From Eutypella sp. D-1 (lineage: Eukaryota > Ascomycota > Sordariomycetes > Xylariales > Diatrypaceae): DNA of 64,000 nucleotides. The notes beneath the pieces were generated by a model. The model had not been told where the DNA came from. It worked only from the letters and a program-made list of their open reading frames with translations, and ran no database searches. Below, piece after piece: positions 1-11,596 of this stretch (position 1 is the first letter of the stretch; every line of letters begins with the position of its first letter). The stretch spans positions 4,278,001 to 4,342,000 of the forward strand of contig JAJTTP010000001.1 of the NCBI GenBank assembly GCA_023313575.1, given 5' to 3'. A program made the translations under genes and the position numbers.

Positions 1-2362
1 CCAGTTGTCATCCTCGTCAGGCTCCCAGTCACCACTGGTGTCCACTGATCCCCACAGTCCCCCCTGCTTCCAGACCTTGTAAAGTCGCGAGCTGATCTCC
101 TCCTCAGGTAGATCGGCTGTCTCCGGCGATCGCTTTAGAATCCGCCTTGTTTCGGCCTCGACGTCAGCGAGCTCATCGTTAAGAAAGGTGCGCCTCCCGT
201 TGGCTCTCGAAGGCTGTTGTAAGGAATTTGATCCACCGATATCGCCCTGTCCGGACTGCCCCCCGTCCTTCTTGTTCCCGGCTTTCGGCCACTGGGATAG
301 CCAAAGTAAGAACCGAGGCTGTGTTCGCAGTCCAATGAGGGGGAGGGCCTTGAGCAATATCAAGGCACCCCATCGAAGTAACAGTCTGTTGATGTTCAGG
401 ACGAAATCCAAAGCCAAGAGCCACCTAGAACTGCGTTCGGTCGCCCCGACGCCATCGCTAATTTTACGATCGCCTAGGCGAGACTTGGGTATATTTTGGG
501 CTGCCCGTTCCCTGGCATAGCCGTTTGAAACTCCAAGAGGTCCGTCCTTGACGGGGACGAGTCCGATGGTGCCAGCGGCATTATAGTACGATGACCCCAT
601 TCCGGCCCCCGCCCACTGCATCCTTAAATTGTCGAGTTCGCGGTACCGTTCTTCCTCTAACCATGTGCTCTCCTTAAGGTTGACACCTCGGTCCTCGTTT
701 AGATATACGGCTTCGCTAGCCATGGTAATTACACCGAAACCAGTCCTAAGCAGGGCGGTGTAGAAGTCCATTTCGCGGGAGATGCGGATATCGGAGAGGG
801 ATATGTTAGCTTGCATGTTTTCGTGTGCTCTTACCAAGCGCTCCCAGAAAGTAGGGGGGCGACCATCATCTCCCTGTCCCGATGGTGGTTCTAGGGCGGA
901 CAACCCTAGCGCCACGCCGTAGATAAATGCGCATACGATGATGCCCCCGAACACCATAAGATGCGGTACAAACCCTACAATACAGACAGTTGGGAATCGG
1001 AAAATTCCCATACGAGAGGGGTCGTCGGGGGAAAAACTAAACGCCTCCAGCACGATGCTGCCCATGAAGGACAGTGCCCAGAAGCCCGTGCTGAACAGGC
1101 GATATTTACTCTGCACGCCGAACACCCCTAAAATATGGCTAGTGACATGGCTCATGGCAGAGATGAAGGCCACCAGGAGGACTTCGGCAGGTGTGTTGAC
1201 GCGCCTCATGACCATGCTTCTGGTGATGGCGGTGCTGGGTCCCGAGGACTGTGGAAAGGTCAGGTTAGAGTTACCGCTGGTGAAGAGCCCCCAGCCAAGC
1301 TGGTTACTGATAGCCGCGTCGGCCTCAGCAAAGGCTAGCGAGTGCTCGAACAAGGTCATACCCGTCTCGACGGCTACTGGTCGACCCTGTACAGCGCATG
1401 AAATCGTTTCCAGGAAATGGCTAAGACATAGAGATCCGAAAAGAGGCCATAACCGGGACAGGGAGCCTCGCAACTCGGTAGTAAAGTCCACCCCTTCAGG
1501 GGGCACCATAGACACAGCGACACAACTTTGGTAGTCGCTCGCACCGAACAGTAGCGTGGAGCTCAGGCCATGGAGGTAGGCTGAGGGTTCAGCGAACATG
1601 AGCTCGGATTTCTTGGTCGCATTTCCCCAGCGGAGCTCGGCGAAGTCGGGCGAAGTCTGGCATTGTATCGATTGTAGGAGTTGTCTGGCTTGGTAAAGAA
1701 ATAATACTATTGGGACGATGCGGAGGGCTAGGCGGACAGGCCAGCTGAGACGTAATCTTCGACGCGAAGCAGCGAATATGTGTGTGCGATTTAGAATGAT
1801 AGCCTATTATAACCAGACAGGGTCAGAGAACATGGACTGGCCAGATTAGGTCTTCTCCTTAGGTCTTCTCCCGTGTCAAACCTACCATGGCAACACAACA
1901 TAATGCCCACTTGCTCGTCGCGTAGCTAAAGACGCTCCCCAAACCCTTCGTGCCCTCCACGGAGAACTTGGACACGATGGTCGACGGGTCTTGGTCATCG
2001 TCTAGCATATTTGCGGCCATGGCGGCGAGGGAGGCTTCGGCAGCGTCCAGCTCTGTAGTAACAGAAGCGGCGGCAGTAGTCAGGAAGATATCGGACTCGG
2101 AGCCGGTAGCGTCGGGGATAACTCTTTGACCAAAGCCGTCGACGGCATCAGGAAAGGATATGATAGAGCCGAGCTTAGTCAACATGCGGGGACCGGCGTG
2201 AATGAGATCTTCGAAGGAGGGCGCGTATCTTGTAACGTTTACAGAGTATCTAAGTTGTTGTACAGTCCAGGATGTGAAGTTATGCCAGGCACTAGAAGAA
2301 GAATGGTGATCATCGAATACTGTTGAGGCTGCAACGACAGCTGCGTTGCCTGGAGATGCCAT
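1..2362 (-). CDS. Asi3-like multi-spanning ubiquitin-protein ligase family protein, C-terminus cut by window edge
   Basis: Two exons are visible: 2362-1886 and 1803 to the window edge, with an 82-nt GTAGGT...AATAG intron. They give about 760 residues in one frame. The start is the first ATG (protein begins MASPGNAAVV). After the intron the sequence reads AIILNRTHIFAASRRRLRLSW, then several hydrophobic segments: around the LRIVPIVLFLYQ stretch, VLLVAFISAMSHV, GFWALSFMGSIVLEAF, VGFVPHLMVFGGIIVCAFIYGVALGL and LILLKALPLIGL. An acidic tail (GDWEPDEDDNW) runs off the edge. I recognise this layout from filamentous-fungal proteins annotated as Asi3-type inner-nuclear-membrane ubiquitin ligases, whose RING finger is C-terminal. 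The RING would lie outside the window, so ligase activity is inferred. The protein would be an integral membrane protein. Fairly sure it is a real conserved gene, less sure of the family name. Confidence 0.7.
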
Positions 2363-2548
2363 GACAGAAAAAGAAAAAACACACCAAAACACAAAAATAC
2401 AGGGACAAGGCAGACGGATCAGATCAACGAAGGAACCGGAGACGGGTAGGAGGCGCGCGATCTGCAGGGAAACAAACGATCCAATAAAAAAGGACGACTG
2501 CACGACTGCAGTCTGCACCTCCCGTGAGGATAGGCGTGATGATAGGAC

Positions 2549-2581
2549 GCAGCAGCAGTAGCAGCAGTAGCAGCAGCAGCC
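2549..2581. repeat. Imperfect CAG/TAG trinucleotide tract
   Basis: Eleven CAG-like triplets, with TAG interruptions, lie about 190 bp upstream of the Asi3-like start codon, probably in its leader or promoter. This is a simple repeat with no coding claim. Confidence 0.8.
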
Positions 2582-2720
2582 AACTGTTTATGTCCAGATA
2601 GATGGACAAATAGATACCTTATCCGAGCCCTAAGGTGCTGCTGGAATCTGGAGTCGCACCTGAGCAACGACGGTAATAAGTCAAGGAGGCATGGGCTACT
2701 CCGGTCTTGGTCTCACCCAT

Positions 2721-2752
2721 ACAACAACAGCAACAACAACAACAACAACAAC
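2721..2752. repeat. CAA trinucleotide tract
   Basis: About ten CAA units with one CAG interruption, in the same upstream region as the CAG tract. Read on the minus strand it is a TTG run. Simple repeat. Confidence 0.8.
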
Positions 2753-4314
2753 TGGCTGACTGCTGACCTCCTAGACCTCCTGGACCTCCTAGGTATTCTA
2801 TGAAAAGCTGTCGCAAAAGGTTCAAGGAAGACAGTGTGTAAGGAAGGGCTGTCTCACTGTAAGTCTCTGAAATAGACAGGATGATAAGAAAGAAAAGAAT
2901 GTACGAGAGAGTCAGGGGGAACCTTGGAGGAGGAAAGAGGGAAGAGAGAATGCTATAGAGGATTGAAATATAGTGAGTATGTGAGTACTTAGGTATGTAT
3001 GTTATTCATGCCCCCCAGGTGATGATGAGAGATGATGAGAGATTCACGGGGGGAAAGCCCGGAAGTACATAAGTTGCCGTTGCTGATTGATTCAATAACA
3101 CCCTGCCAACACCACCAACATTTCTTGCCCCGTTAATTGTTACCTATCGCCCCGTCCCTGTTGCATTGCAATGTACAGTCAAAGGATATGTGTATTTGGA
3201 TTAGGGAGGGAGGGGCTGGATGATCAGAAATGCAGTTTATTTACTTTAGAATTATGGGATGGCAACCAGATGGTCCCGAGGCCGTGACGGGAGTAATTTT
3301 GGAGTTGACCTGGGGATGTTTTAAAACACCTGATCAGATACTTAACTTTAAGGTACTTATGTAGGTACCTTCTTGTAAAGTTGTTAGTGGTCCATAGTGC
3401 CTGCCTAGTGCTATGCGAGTCAATAATGATTAGTGCACTGTAGTTAGTCGTTCCTACCCCAAGTGTCCAAATAGGCAAGTAGGCAAGGTAGGTTACCTGA
3501 GTACCCATCCTAAAGTATCCATAGGTTGGGAGTGAAATGCCCAAAACTTTGGAGTGCAGCAAATCGTAGCCTCTAAATGCAGGCATGTGAATGTCTACTT
3601 TTGGTACCTACAGTACAGTAAATCAACCGACTAACAAGCACCTGACAAGCTATACATAATTATGGGCTCACCACATGCTCATCACCTTAAAGGGGTCAGA
3701 GGTTGACAGGTACCTTACTGCTAAACCGATAGATGGATTTGATTTCCTCTTGATTTTACTGAGCCTGCTTCGTATCTCCTAGTGAGATGTCACTCTTCGT
3801 ATCTTCTAGTTACTTCATATGAGCTCGACCTCGGTGAACACCTCGGCCTATTCCTACATAGTAGTGCTGAGTAGTACCCACTATCATTCGACGTTGCCTG
3901 AGATTCTTCCTCCTTCTGTTGCCATCTCAGACGCTTTCTCTGTGTCTCGCGACTTTGCATGTAGCTCTTTCTTAGGCCAACGCGGATCTCAAGCCAACAC
4001 CAGGCGCTGCTATCGCGAGCCTGCATTGAACATGGGGTTGGGTTGCGCTGAGTCTGTTCTGTAAAATGGGAGCAGTCTTGGTCTTTGCGAGGGAGCCTCA
4101 GTCCTGATTGAAAACTCGCGGACAACAGCTCTGGACATTGGATCCTGTGTATCTCTCACAAGGAGACCAGCCTAGGTTGTGAGGTCAGCTCCACGGGAAG
4201 AAATCCCTTTCTCGGCGATGGCTGCATTTTCAGGGCTTTTGGAAAGTTAGAGTAAAGGCATGTGGGGAGATTCCAGTATGCGATATCTTGAGGCTTGGTA
4301 GGCCTAGACCTCTC

Positions 4315-5285
4315 TCATGAGGAGTCTTGATCTTGCTTGACCGTCTCCTTCAGCGCCGCGACGACAACGCGGTTGGCATTGCGACACGCCACCAGACTCC
4401 TCTCGACCATGTTGTTGTAGATCATCATGTCCGCCCCGGGAAGCTGACCCTTGAACCATATGTTGGTGACCTCATCTCTGGTTGGGAGGTACGCAACGCA
4501 ACAGGCAGCGAGAACTTTCTGGTAGTCAACGACGGCCGGGTCGAATATGATGGAAGGGGTTGACTCGTCTTCCTTAGCGACCAGCGCCGCCACGCCACCA
4601 GCAACAGTGTCGACGCAGTCGATGCCGGCATCCGCGATGGCGGCCGAGGCGACGGTGATGCAGCCGCTCAAAACGTTCATCATGTCCCATCCCTCGTCCT
4701 TCTGGTATAGTGGCGAGTCCCGGTTCTGATCCCCCTCAATAATAGTGACGATTATGTCGACGCCGCTCTTGGGCCAGCGGTCGGCAATGATGGCTCCGCG
4801 CAGGGCAGTTTCAAGATGGACGCCCAGATCTCGCTCGCTCGAGTCGCGAAGGTAGCCCCGCCTCTGCCTCGTCGCGAACGGCGCATACTTGACATGGGTG
4901 GTGAGGATGATGTGGGGTGAGAAGGGGGCTGATCGTGGCAGGGCCCGCGGTCCGTGGACGGTGCATGTGAGCTTCAGGCTGGTGTTTGAGGGGCTGGTCG
5001 CATGAGGGTTTTCGAGCTCGAGGTAAGCAGATCCGGAGGCGGAAGGAGTTACGCCCGTCTTCAAGACTATAAGATTCATACCAGTCAGCTACTTGAACGT
5101 CTTGACATACATTCATTCAACAACTGCCTAGACATTCACTACACGACTGCTCGTTGCTTGATACACTTACAGATCTTCCGGATTGCATCATCGGTTACCC
5201 CCTTGGCAGGACGAGGAGGCGGACTGTCGTATATAGGAGGGGCTGTGGCACCGATTGGCCCGTTTATGCGTCTCCGATCAGCCAT
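4315..5285 (-). CDS. MTR3: Exosome complex component MTR3 (RNase PH-like ring subunit)
   Basis: Exons 5285-5171 and 5066-4315 (104-nt intron, GTAAGT...TATAG) give 288 residues. The splice restores the family sequence across the junction (RKI-F-LKTGVTPSASGSAYLEL), which supports both the start and the intron. Mtr3 is a catalytically inactive RNase PH-fold subunit of the six-member ring of the RNA exosome, acting in 3'-5' processing and decay of rRNA, snoRNA and mRNA in nucleus and cytoplasm. Visible features are an N-terminal basic MADRRRINGP segment, the TCTVHGPRALPRSAPFSP strand region and the YAPFATRQRRGYLRD motif typical of fungal Mtr3. A second half follows with GCITVASAAIADAGI, the usual RNase PH helix. 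Length fits the family. An internal ATG at 5079 (MNLIVLKTG) would truncate the N-terminus and lies inside the intron. Confidence 0.93.
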
Positions 5286-6967
5286 GCCCCCGGAATTTCT
5301 GCTGTGATGATGATTTGGGGTTCATGAAGAGTCGTAGTTTGGCATCTGAAAATCTCCAGCTAATTGCCTGGATACCTACTTAGGTAGAGTAGGTACTTTT
5401 TCTAGAGAGGTAGGTAGAGCTTTTAACTAGGTACCTTAGGTACTTCCACCAGACTTCGATTAGATAAGAGATTCATCCCATCTCTTCTTGCTCTTTAGGT
5501 ACTTATGTAACCTGGAAGTTCATGTCCCACTTCCCCCACAGGTGCCCAAAGCTTGAGCTTGGACCCACTCCGCGCAAAGAGAGACACCACTTCAGAAAAA
5601 AAATTTGTACTGGCATTGGATTCAACTTCCCTTCCTCAACTTTGACAAGAAATTTCAATTTTTCAGGAATGGCTTCGATGCCAACATTATCTTACCTGTC
5701 CTAGCCAGTATTCACTCGTGACAACATGTAGTTGACTAGGTAAGCTATCAATGCCTCTTTCTCTATCTTCCATTTCCCTAACCCTTTCACCCTCCTGATA
5801 CGGTTCATACTGAATCCTCCTGCTATTGATGAATCTAATTCCACTGTTCTCCGCGATCACCTGAGCGCCTGAACAAAACATGCACTACCATCTGAAGCGC
5901 CCATCCAAGCCCAGCTTCCTCGATCCGTCTATGTGCGGCAGGCCTTTTGCTGACAGGTTTCTAGTCTTTTTTTTTTCCATAATAATCCAGTGACAAGGAC
6001 GGACCGATTTTTTTTGACAATACTGACAGGTAAGTCAACTTGGCGATTCATTCGTTGCCCAACATACCTACCTCCTTGCTTTCCATGATGAGAACTTCTT
6101 ATTTCAGTTCTGCTTCTGAACCGAATGAAGATAACCCATATACCAAAAGTCTACTCACTGAATTTGTTTTATGCAATTGCAACTTTTTACATCTTAATGT
6201 ACTCTTGTCTTTCTGGCGATTCGGTTTGCTGACCATCAACAAAGATTTCTCATAGGTCTACCTGGTGTAGAGAATCCGCGGCCGAGGGTGTCCCCAATGT
6301 GAGTTGACCACGTCTACCGTACACTAGGCCCAGTCCTCCTATCGTGATGAAAACAGTTTATCCATTCAACTATCTCACGTTGGGTCGAGCCACCCTCCCG
6401 CACCGGAGCTGTTCTCCCTCGCGGGGTTTGGTGATGATTGGTTGTGGAGTTGCTGCCGGATAGCCGCGGCCTTGTGTTGTGACTGGATGGTGGTGTCATT
6501 TGGCTTCAGTTGTCTTTTAGTTCCATGTTTCGTCTTGAGGCATAGGGTTAGAGGGCCGACTCAAGTGAATGAGTAAACTTGGTTTATCTGATGATATTTC
6601 TATATATATACCTTTGGACAATTGATGAGCTGCCGCCGTCATTTGAAGACACCTTTCATCTGTGTTTTGCTGACTTGGGTCACAACAGGATCTCCGCCCG
6701 ACGAACACGCAATTGCAATTCGAGGCTTGGGAGATCGATGTGAGGTAAGGTGTATTTTATGTAGTGAGAAGGCCTGCTGGCTTGATCATGCAGAAACGCA
6801 CTATCGCGCGCGACTCTTATATACAACACCGTATCCCTCGTACGTCACCACCACACGGACAGACGGATAGGAGGGCGGTTTTACGGTATCAAGCTTATAT
6901 AGTACAAATTTCAACCCAAAAATTTTCACTCTTTTTTTCTCGCTTGACTTTCCCGCAGTATCCTTGA
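5286..6967. other. Intergenic spacer, MTR3 promoter side and SDR 3' side
   Basis: Contains the promoter of MTR3 and the 3' flank of the SDR gene. A dense cluster of CTTAGGTA / AGGTACC motifs lies at about 5380-5445 and 5498-5510. Homopolymer T runs occur near 5969 and 6009, and a TATATATA run near 6601. No supported gene. Confidence 0.55.
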
Positions 6968-8261
6968 TTAGGTCTGCCTGTGCATGATGGTAGCGCTAGC
7001 CTGGTGGTTGGGGAAGATCAGCGTGTCGGCGACGACGACGTTTTCCCTTCGGGTAGCGGCGAACACCACGACCTCAGCGATGTCGTCGGGCGTCAGTGGC
7101 TCGCAACCCCTGACAAGAATCATTAGCAGACGAAATCAGGTTTGGTGGTGCGTAGCGGAAAGCAGCTTACTCGTAGACCTTATCGGCCTTAGACTTGTCG
7201 CCATAGAATCGTACAACGGAGAATTCCTGCTCCTTGTTAGCATTTCACACATCGTCTCGCTCTGCCAGTAATAACTCCAGTAATGTGCGTGATTGACAAG
7301 TAGGGCCAGAGAGGCAGGGGCTAATCTCACCGTCTCGACCTGTCCAGGGTCGACCTCAATGACGCGGACGCGGCTAGCGATGAGCTCCTTGCGCAGGGTC
7401 TCGGAGAAGCTGCGGACGGCGGCCTTGGTGGCGCAGTAGATGCCGCCGCCCGGGTAAGGCTCGCGGCCGGCGATGCTGCCGACGTTGATGATGTCACCGG
7501 AGCCGGCGCCGCCGTTCTTCGCCAGCAGGATCGGCAGCACCGCCTGCGTCATGTTGATCAGGCCCGTCACGTTCGTCTTGATCATGATGTCCGTGTCCTC
7601 CTCCGCGATCTCGGGCGCCCGCGCCACGCCCTTCACGAGGCCGCTGTAGGTGGTATAACAAGCCCACACGTCAGCTTCACTCTGTAGATACGATGAAACA
7701 ATATATAGGATCAAATATCAAATCAAAAGGCATAGAAACTTAAGAACAAATGAAAAAACCAACTTACGCATTATTCACCAGGACATCGATGTTCCTCCAC
7801 TCCTCAGGGAGGGAGGGGACAAAACCGCGAACGGCGGCGGGGTCGCTGACGTCGAGCTTGACGGGGAGGACGGCGACGCCGTCGCCGAGCTCGGCGCGGA
7901 TGTCAGCGGCGAGCTTCTCGAGCTGGTCGACGCGGCGCGCCGTCAGCACAAGGCGGAGGCCGTTCTTAGGCGCCGTCCGCGCGAACTCGAGGGCCGTCGA
8001 CCTCCCGATTCCCGACGACGCTCCCGTGATCACCACCGTCTTGCCCGCCAGGCGCTGCGCCGCTGCTGCCGTCGCCATCGTTCTTCTGATTCCCGCGGCG
8101 TTTCTTACAATCGGGCCGTGGATAATAGTTGGAAGGAAGGGTCGCAGGAGTCCGTTGCTATTGATAATGGCGTTCTGCGATGACGAGGAGGTTGTGGAAA
8201 GGCAGTGGAAACGTGCTGTCTGGTAGGCCGTCCGTAAAAGATGGTTTGTTTTTGGTCGCAT
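6968..8261 (-). CDS. SDR-family NADP-dependent dehydrogenase, YMR226C/YdfG-type (serine / 3-hydroxy acid dehydrogenase)
   Basis: Exons 8261-7768, 7643-7331, 7226-7171 and 7109-6968 keep one frame. They give 334 residues from the first ATG (8261), or 273 from the internal ATG at 8078 (MATAAAAQRLAGK). The shorter form matches the roughly 267-residue family length. Seen motifs are the Rossmann TGASSGIG, the DVLVNNAG strand, the INVGSIAG serine region, the active-site YCATK (Tyr and Lys) and DPGQVET after it. The family oxidises L-serine, L-allo-threonine and related 3-hydroxy acids with NADP. The 61-residue extension contains several Arg/Lys, many Ser/Thr and no Asp/Glu, like a mitochondrial presequence. 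The ATG at 8261 has C at -3 (weak) whereas 8078 has A at -3 and G at +4 (strong), so both forms may be made. Substrate is inferred from family only. Confidence 0.88.
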
Positions 8262-9489
8262 GTGAAGTGAAGGAATGGGTGGAACAGGATGGAATACAGT
8301 AGGATAAAGATCAGATGAGACCGGGAAAGTGAGGGGTTTGAAGAGGGGCAAGGGCGAAAGACAAGGCGAGAACGGGTTCGAATCGGCGCACACAACCGAC
8401 TCCTACCTACCTACTCTATCCTGACAACAGTTGAAGATCAGGGGGGGCAAAAGGAGTGAAGTAACTCGTGGGAAAATATTTCTGTCCCAACTACATAAGT
8501 TATGTATGTGTTACTATACCACCTTCTACCTATTACCTAGCCGAAGTGAGCTTCATATCATCCATGTTAGATAGAACTACATGCTTCGCTACATAGCGCC
8601 CGCACCACACGCGATGAGGTGATGTCGCATTTAGTCATAGCAACAGGATTAGTTGCCAACCCGTCGACTACCTAGTTCGCTAGTTAGATTTCGTCATCCC
8701 CCCCCCCCCCCCTTTCATCCTCTCCACGTCTCCTCCCGCCCGGTAATCATTGTCCGATGTAATTCCACTGGCTTGACTTTGTGCAACTAGATCTTGGCAC
8801 ACCGAATGGGTGGGATCTCCAGTATCCCCCGCGCCGCGCCGCTCTGCCATGCCTTTGTCCTATTTGCCCCGCCCGTTGTTCGCTCGAACCTCCAATTATA
8901 ATCGTAGGCCTCGGACGCATATCGGAGATGGGTGAGCCCCCCCCCCCCCCACCAACCTGGCTGAGACTCGGGAACCAGGTGTAAGTCCGGGTGTCCATGG
9001 TTAGGTGCAGTTTATCGAGTTGTTTGCTATACGCCCAATCTCAAGTTGTTTGTTGTTTCGCCTTGTTATTATTGGAGGAGGAGGGATATGGCTATAGTAT
9101 GAATAAGGAGAATAGTTTCTACCTTAACCTTTTACGTTAGATATACCGATATATATCCCTTACAACTATATAAAGTTCTTCATCCACAGAAACACACACA
9201 CACACTTATGTAGGAAAGCCAAACGCCCATCGGGCTATGTACCAACCGACTTGGATGTAAGAGGCCCGACTTGGCAACCGGGCTAGCCCCTAAATAGAGT
9301 TACCTAGTATATACTCCCGTCCCTGTGGTTTCCCAAAACCCTTTCTCTTTTTCTTACCCCCCCCCCCCAAATCCCACCCACCAGACCAAAACAGACCAGA
9401 CCAGACCAGACCGAAGTCGGCCGAAACTTTTGATCCGCCATTTTCCGATATAGTCCCCGATAAGACGCCTCGCTGCCGTTACCTAACTG
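8262..9489. other. Intergenic spacer between SDR gene and tRNA-Gln
   Basis: SDR promoter side. It contains long poly-C runs at about 8699-8712, 8939-8950 and 9358-9368, a CACACACA tract near 9191-9204, and an AGACC tandem run near 9390-9410. No gene is supported. Confidence 0.5.
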
Positions 9490-9584
9490 GGTTCTATAGT
9501 GTAGCTGGTTAGCACGCAGGATTTTGATGCTCACAAAACGTCATCAGCGTTCCTGAGACCTGAGTTCGAGTCTCGGTAGAACCT
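9490..9584 (+). tRNA. tRNA-Gln (anticodon TTG), with 22-nt intron
   Basis: A full cloverleaf can be drawn. The acceptor stem GGTTCTA pairs with TAGAACC, with discriminator T. The D stem is GTGT/GCAC and the anticodon stem CAGGA/TCCTG. The anticodon is TTG at 9524-9526, followed by A37, and a 22-nt intron (9528-9549) sits at the canonical position one base 3' of the anticodon. The T arm CTGAG-TTCGAGT-CTCGG carries the box B sequence. A T-rich stretch (TTTCCTTTTT) immediately downstream fits Pol III termination. It decodes CAA glutamine codons. Confidence 0.93.
9528..9549 (+). other. tRNA-Gln intron
   Basis: Twenty-two nucleotides interrupt the anticodon loop between positions 37 and 38 of tRNA-Gln(TTG). 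This is the standard place for introns removed by the eukaryotic tRNA splicing endonuclease. Confidence 0.85.
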
Positions 9585-10290
9585 TTCCTTTTTATCTAAT
9601 CCTCCTTTTTTTTCTCCCCGTCCCGTTGTTATGATTTTCATATTTTGTTCTGCTGTTGGCTCTCCCTCAGTGTTGAAAATCTTTTTTTTCTTTTTTTTTT
9701 CAAGTTTTACATGTTCTTGGTAAGGTTCTTTCTTACTTCTCAGGCAAAGGCCTGGGATTTCAATGTATGTAACCGTGCCACTGAACCGTGCTCTCGGATA
9801 TGGCCAAAAGTTATACAATGCGAAAAGACGAACAATGGGGTAGAGATAGTAGTGAAATGGTGACAATTGTTTCAGGATCGATGACCTAGCCTGCATGGAA
9901 TAGCGTTGCACAAGGGAAGGAATTAGTCGGAGTGTTAGAAACGTCGCCGTGGACAGATCAGCAGATTCCCCGCATTCTACCCCTATTCAGAAACGTGGGT
10001 GCGCATATCACCATGAAGCAACGTTCTCTTCGCAATTCGCAATTAGACAAGAAGTAAATAGACATGTCGCTATTGCCTCTCATTGCGCTAAATAGCCCGC
10101 TGCTTATCATCTTAAATACAAGAAGAAGAAAGAATATCGCTAACTACGCTTCCGAGATGAATACTCCTGTAAAATGTGAATCCTCCCTGCACGCTCCCGT
10201 CAAGCACGGAGACGAAGCAAAGAAGAGACCCGAAGTCAGACACACATACGCACATGTACACCAGGTCTCCTCAGTGTATAGTTACGCATG
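9585..10290. other. Spacer between tRNA-Gln and the unknown 329-aa gene
   Basis: Begins with the Pol III T-rich terminator of the tRNA, followed by T-rich tracts (9680-9700). The right side is the 3' flank of the minus-strand gene. No supported coding region. Confidence 0.5.
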
Positions 10291-11596
10291 CTACCACCAT
10301 TCCTCCTCGATCTGCGACGGCCCGCGGCCTCTACCTATACCGGGCCCGTGCACCGTGTACTTCGGGTAGATCATTCTCTTAGGGCGACCGGAGGCCACGG
10401 GGGACAGCGGGGAGCTGACGATTCCCTGGGGACTTCCAACAGGGCATGCGAGTTGTGCTGAGGGGGTGTTGTAGGTCTTGTTTTTCGCATACATACCGAA
10501 GGCCTCGCCGGCGTGGATAGTGCGCTCCTCCTTGAGCAACTTCTTGAAGTCCGCGTATGCGACCTCGAGGTTCAGCAGAGGAATACCAGGGTCCATGGCG
10601 ATCTACAGAAGATGGGGCCAGGTCAGTGAGTAACCACGAGTTTTGTCCAGGAGCGAGGTGAGTGACTGTGTGGACAAAGTGATGATCGGAGGATCGTTGA
10701 GCTTCTTTTTGGGGTTAGAGGGCGAGGGGGCGGGGGAGTTGAAGACCAGCACGGGACAAGACCGATTAGCAAGTCAGTCTACTCCGCCATGTGAACGACA
10801 ACTTACTTCGTCGAGGATCTTTGGCTTGGGTATTGGGGCCGGCCGGCCGTCGTCAGGCGCCGTGGGATCGATGCCGGTATCCTCCATCTCGGTGGCGAGC
10901 ATATTTAGGAGTATGTTGCCTTGGAGAAGGTCGCGTGTCTCTTTCCGCGAGCCTCGCTTCTTAAGGCCCCAGACAGCGAGTCCTCCTACTGCTGCCCCTC
11001 TCTTGTTACGTCTACCAGACAAACTCATACCAAGGCGGCCAGTGCCAGTCCCATCCTTCTCATCACCGTTGTCATCATCGTCGTCATCGTCATCCTTGTC
11101 AAAGACAGGAAAATCCTCGAGGTCCCTGCGCAGCTTCGGGAGGGGATCCGGCTTCGTCAGGGCGACGTGCCGCAGCAGGTTCCAGCTCTGGCGGAGACAG
11201 GTTACCGGGTCCTCGAGGGTGCGCAAAAGCGCCTTGTCGTCCTCATCCACATCCCGACCTTCGTACTCCTTTCTAATGTGTTTGACGCAAAGGTACATGC
11301 GAAATTTGAGGCACGCGAGGTCTAGTGAAGGGGGTTTCTGCTGCGAGGTCACCGACCGGAAAACGAAAAGGGCTTCTTTTATTTTGTTCTCCTCCATGAG
11401 TCGGATGCCCTGCTTGTTATGATGGAACACAAGTCCCCTTGTCAGCTATCATCTAAGCGATTCTCTCATAAGACTGCCTTCGCTGGCATAGAAAGATTAT
11501 TTCCTGACGGCTAATATGCTCAGGTGTGTTAGGATATTCCTACGAGGATATGCATACCCTTTTGTGGAGTTGGTGATTGTGTTTTGAATTCGCCAT
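10291..11596 (-). CDS. Conserved-looking hypothetical protein with N-terminal helical (TPR-like) segment and acidic tract
   Basis: Three exons fit: 11596-11558, 11445-10807 and 10602-10291 (introns 112 and 204 nt, GTATGC and GTAAGT donors), giving 329 residues. The start MANSKHNHQLHKR is a 13-codon first exon and the least certain part; an in-frame internal ATG at 11397 is the alternative. The beginning of exon 2 (HHNKQGIRLMEENKIKEAL) resembles the first helix pair of a TPR unit. A run of eight Asp follows in the middle, then a GRRNKRGAAVGG basic stretch, a helix DLLQGNILLNMLATEME, and a Pro/Gly-rich C-terminus ending EEEWW. I do not recognise the family. The intron phases and frame continuity support a real protein. 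No signal peptide or membrane segment is seen, so it is probably intracellular. Confidence 0.7.

Larger units (their letters stand above)
2363..4314. other. Intergenic spacer between MTR3 (3' end) and the Asi3-like gene (5' end)
   Basis: It holds the promoter side of the Asi3-like gene, the CAG and CAA tracts, and several copies of the GGTACTTA/TAGGTACC-type motif (for example 3351-3371 and 3710-3717). Open frames here lack codon bias and family resemblance, and I see no gene. Confidence 0.6.

Noticed and set aside
1859..2518. N-terminal extension of the Asi3-like protein up to 2518
   Set aside because: The frame is open but contains no ATG before 2362; the upstream start would be GTG, not expected in a nuclear fungal gene.
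8367..8380. GGGTTCGAATCGGC as a tRNA box B
   Set aside because: No box A, acceptor stem or anticodon arm fits around it; it lies in the SDR upstream region.
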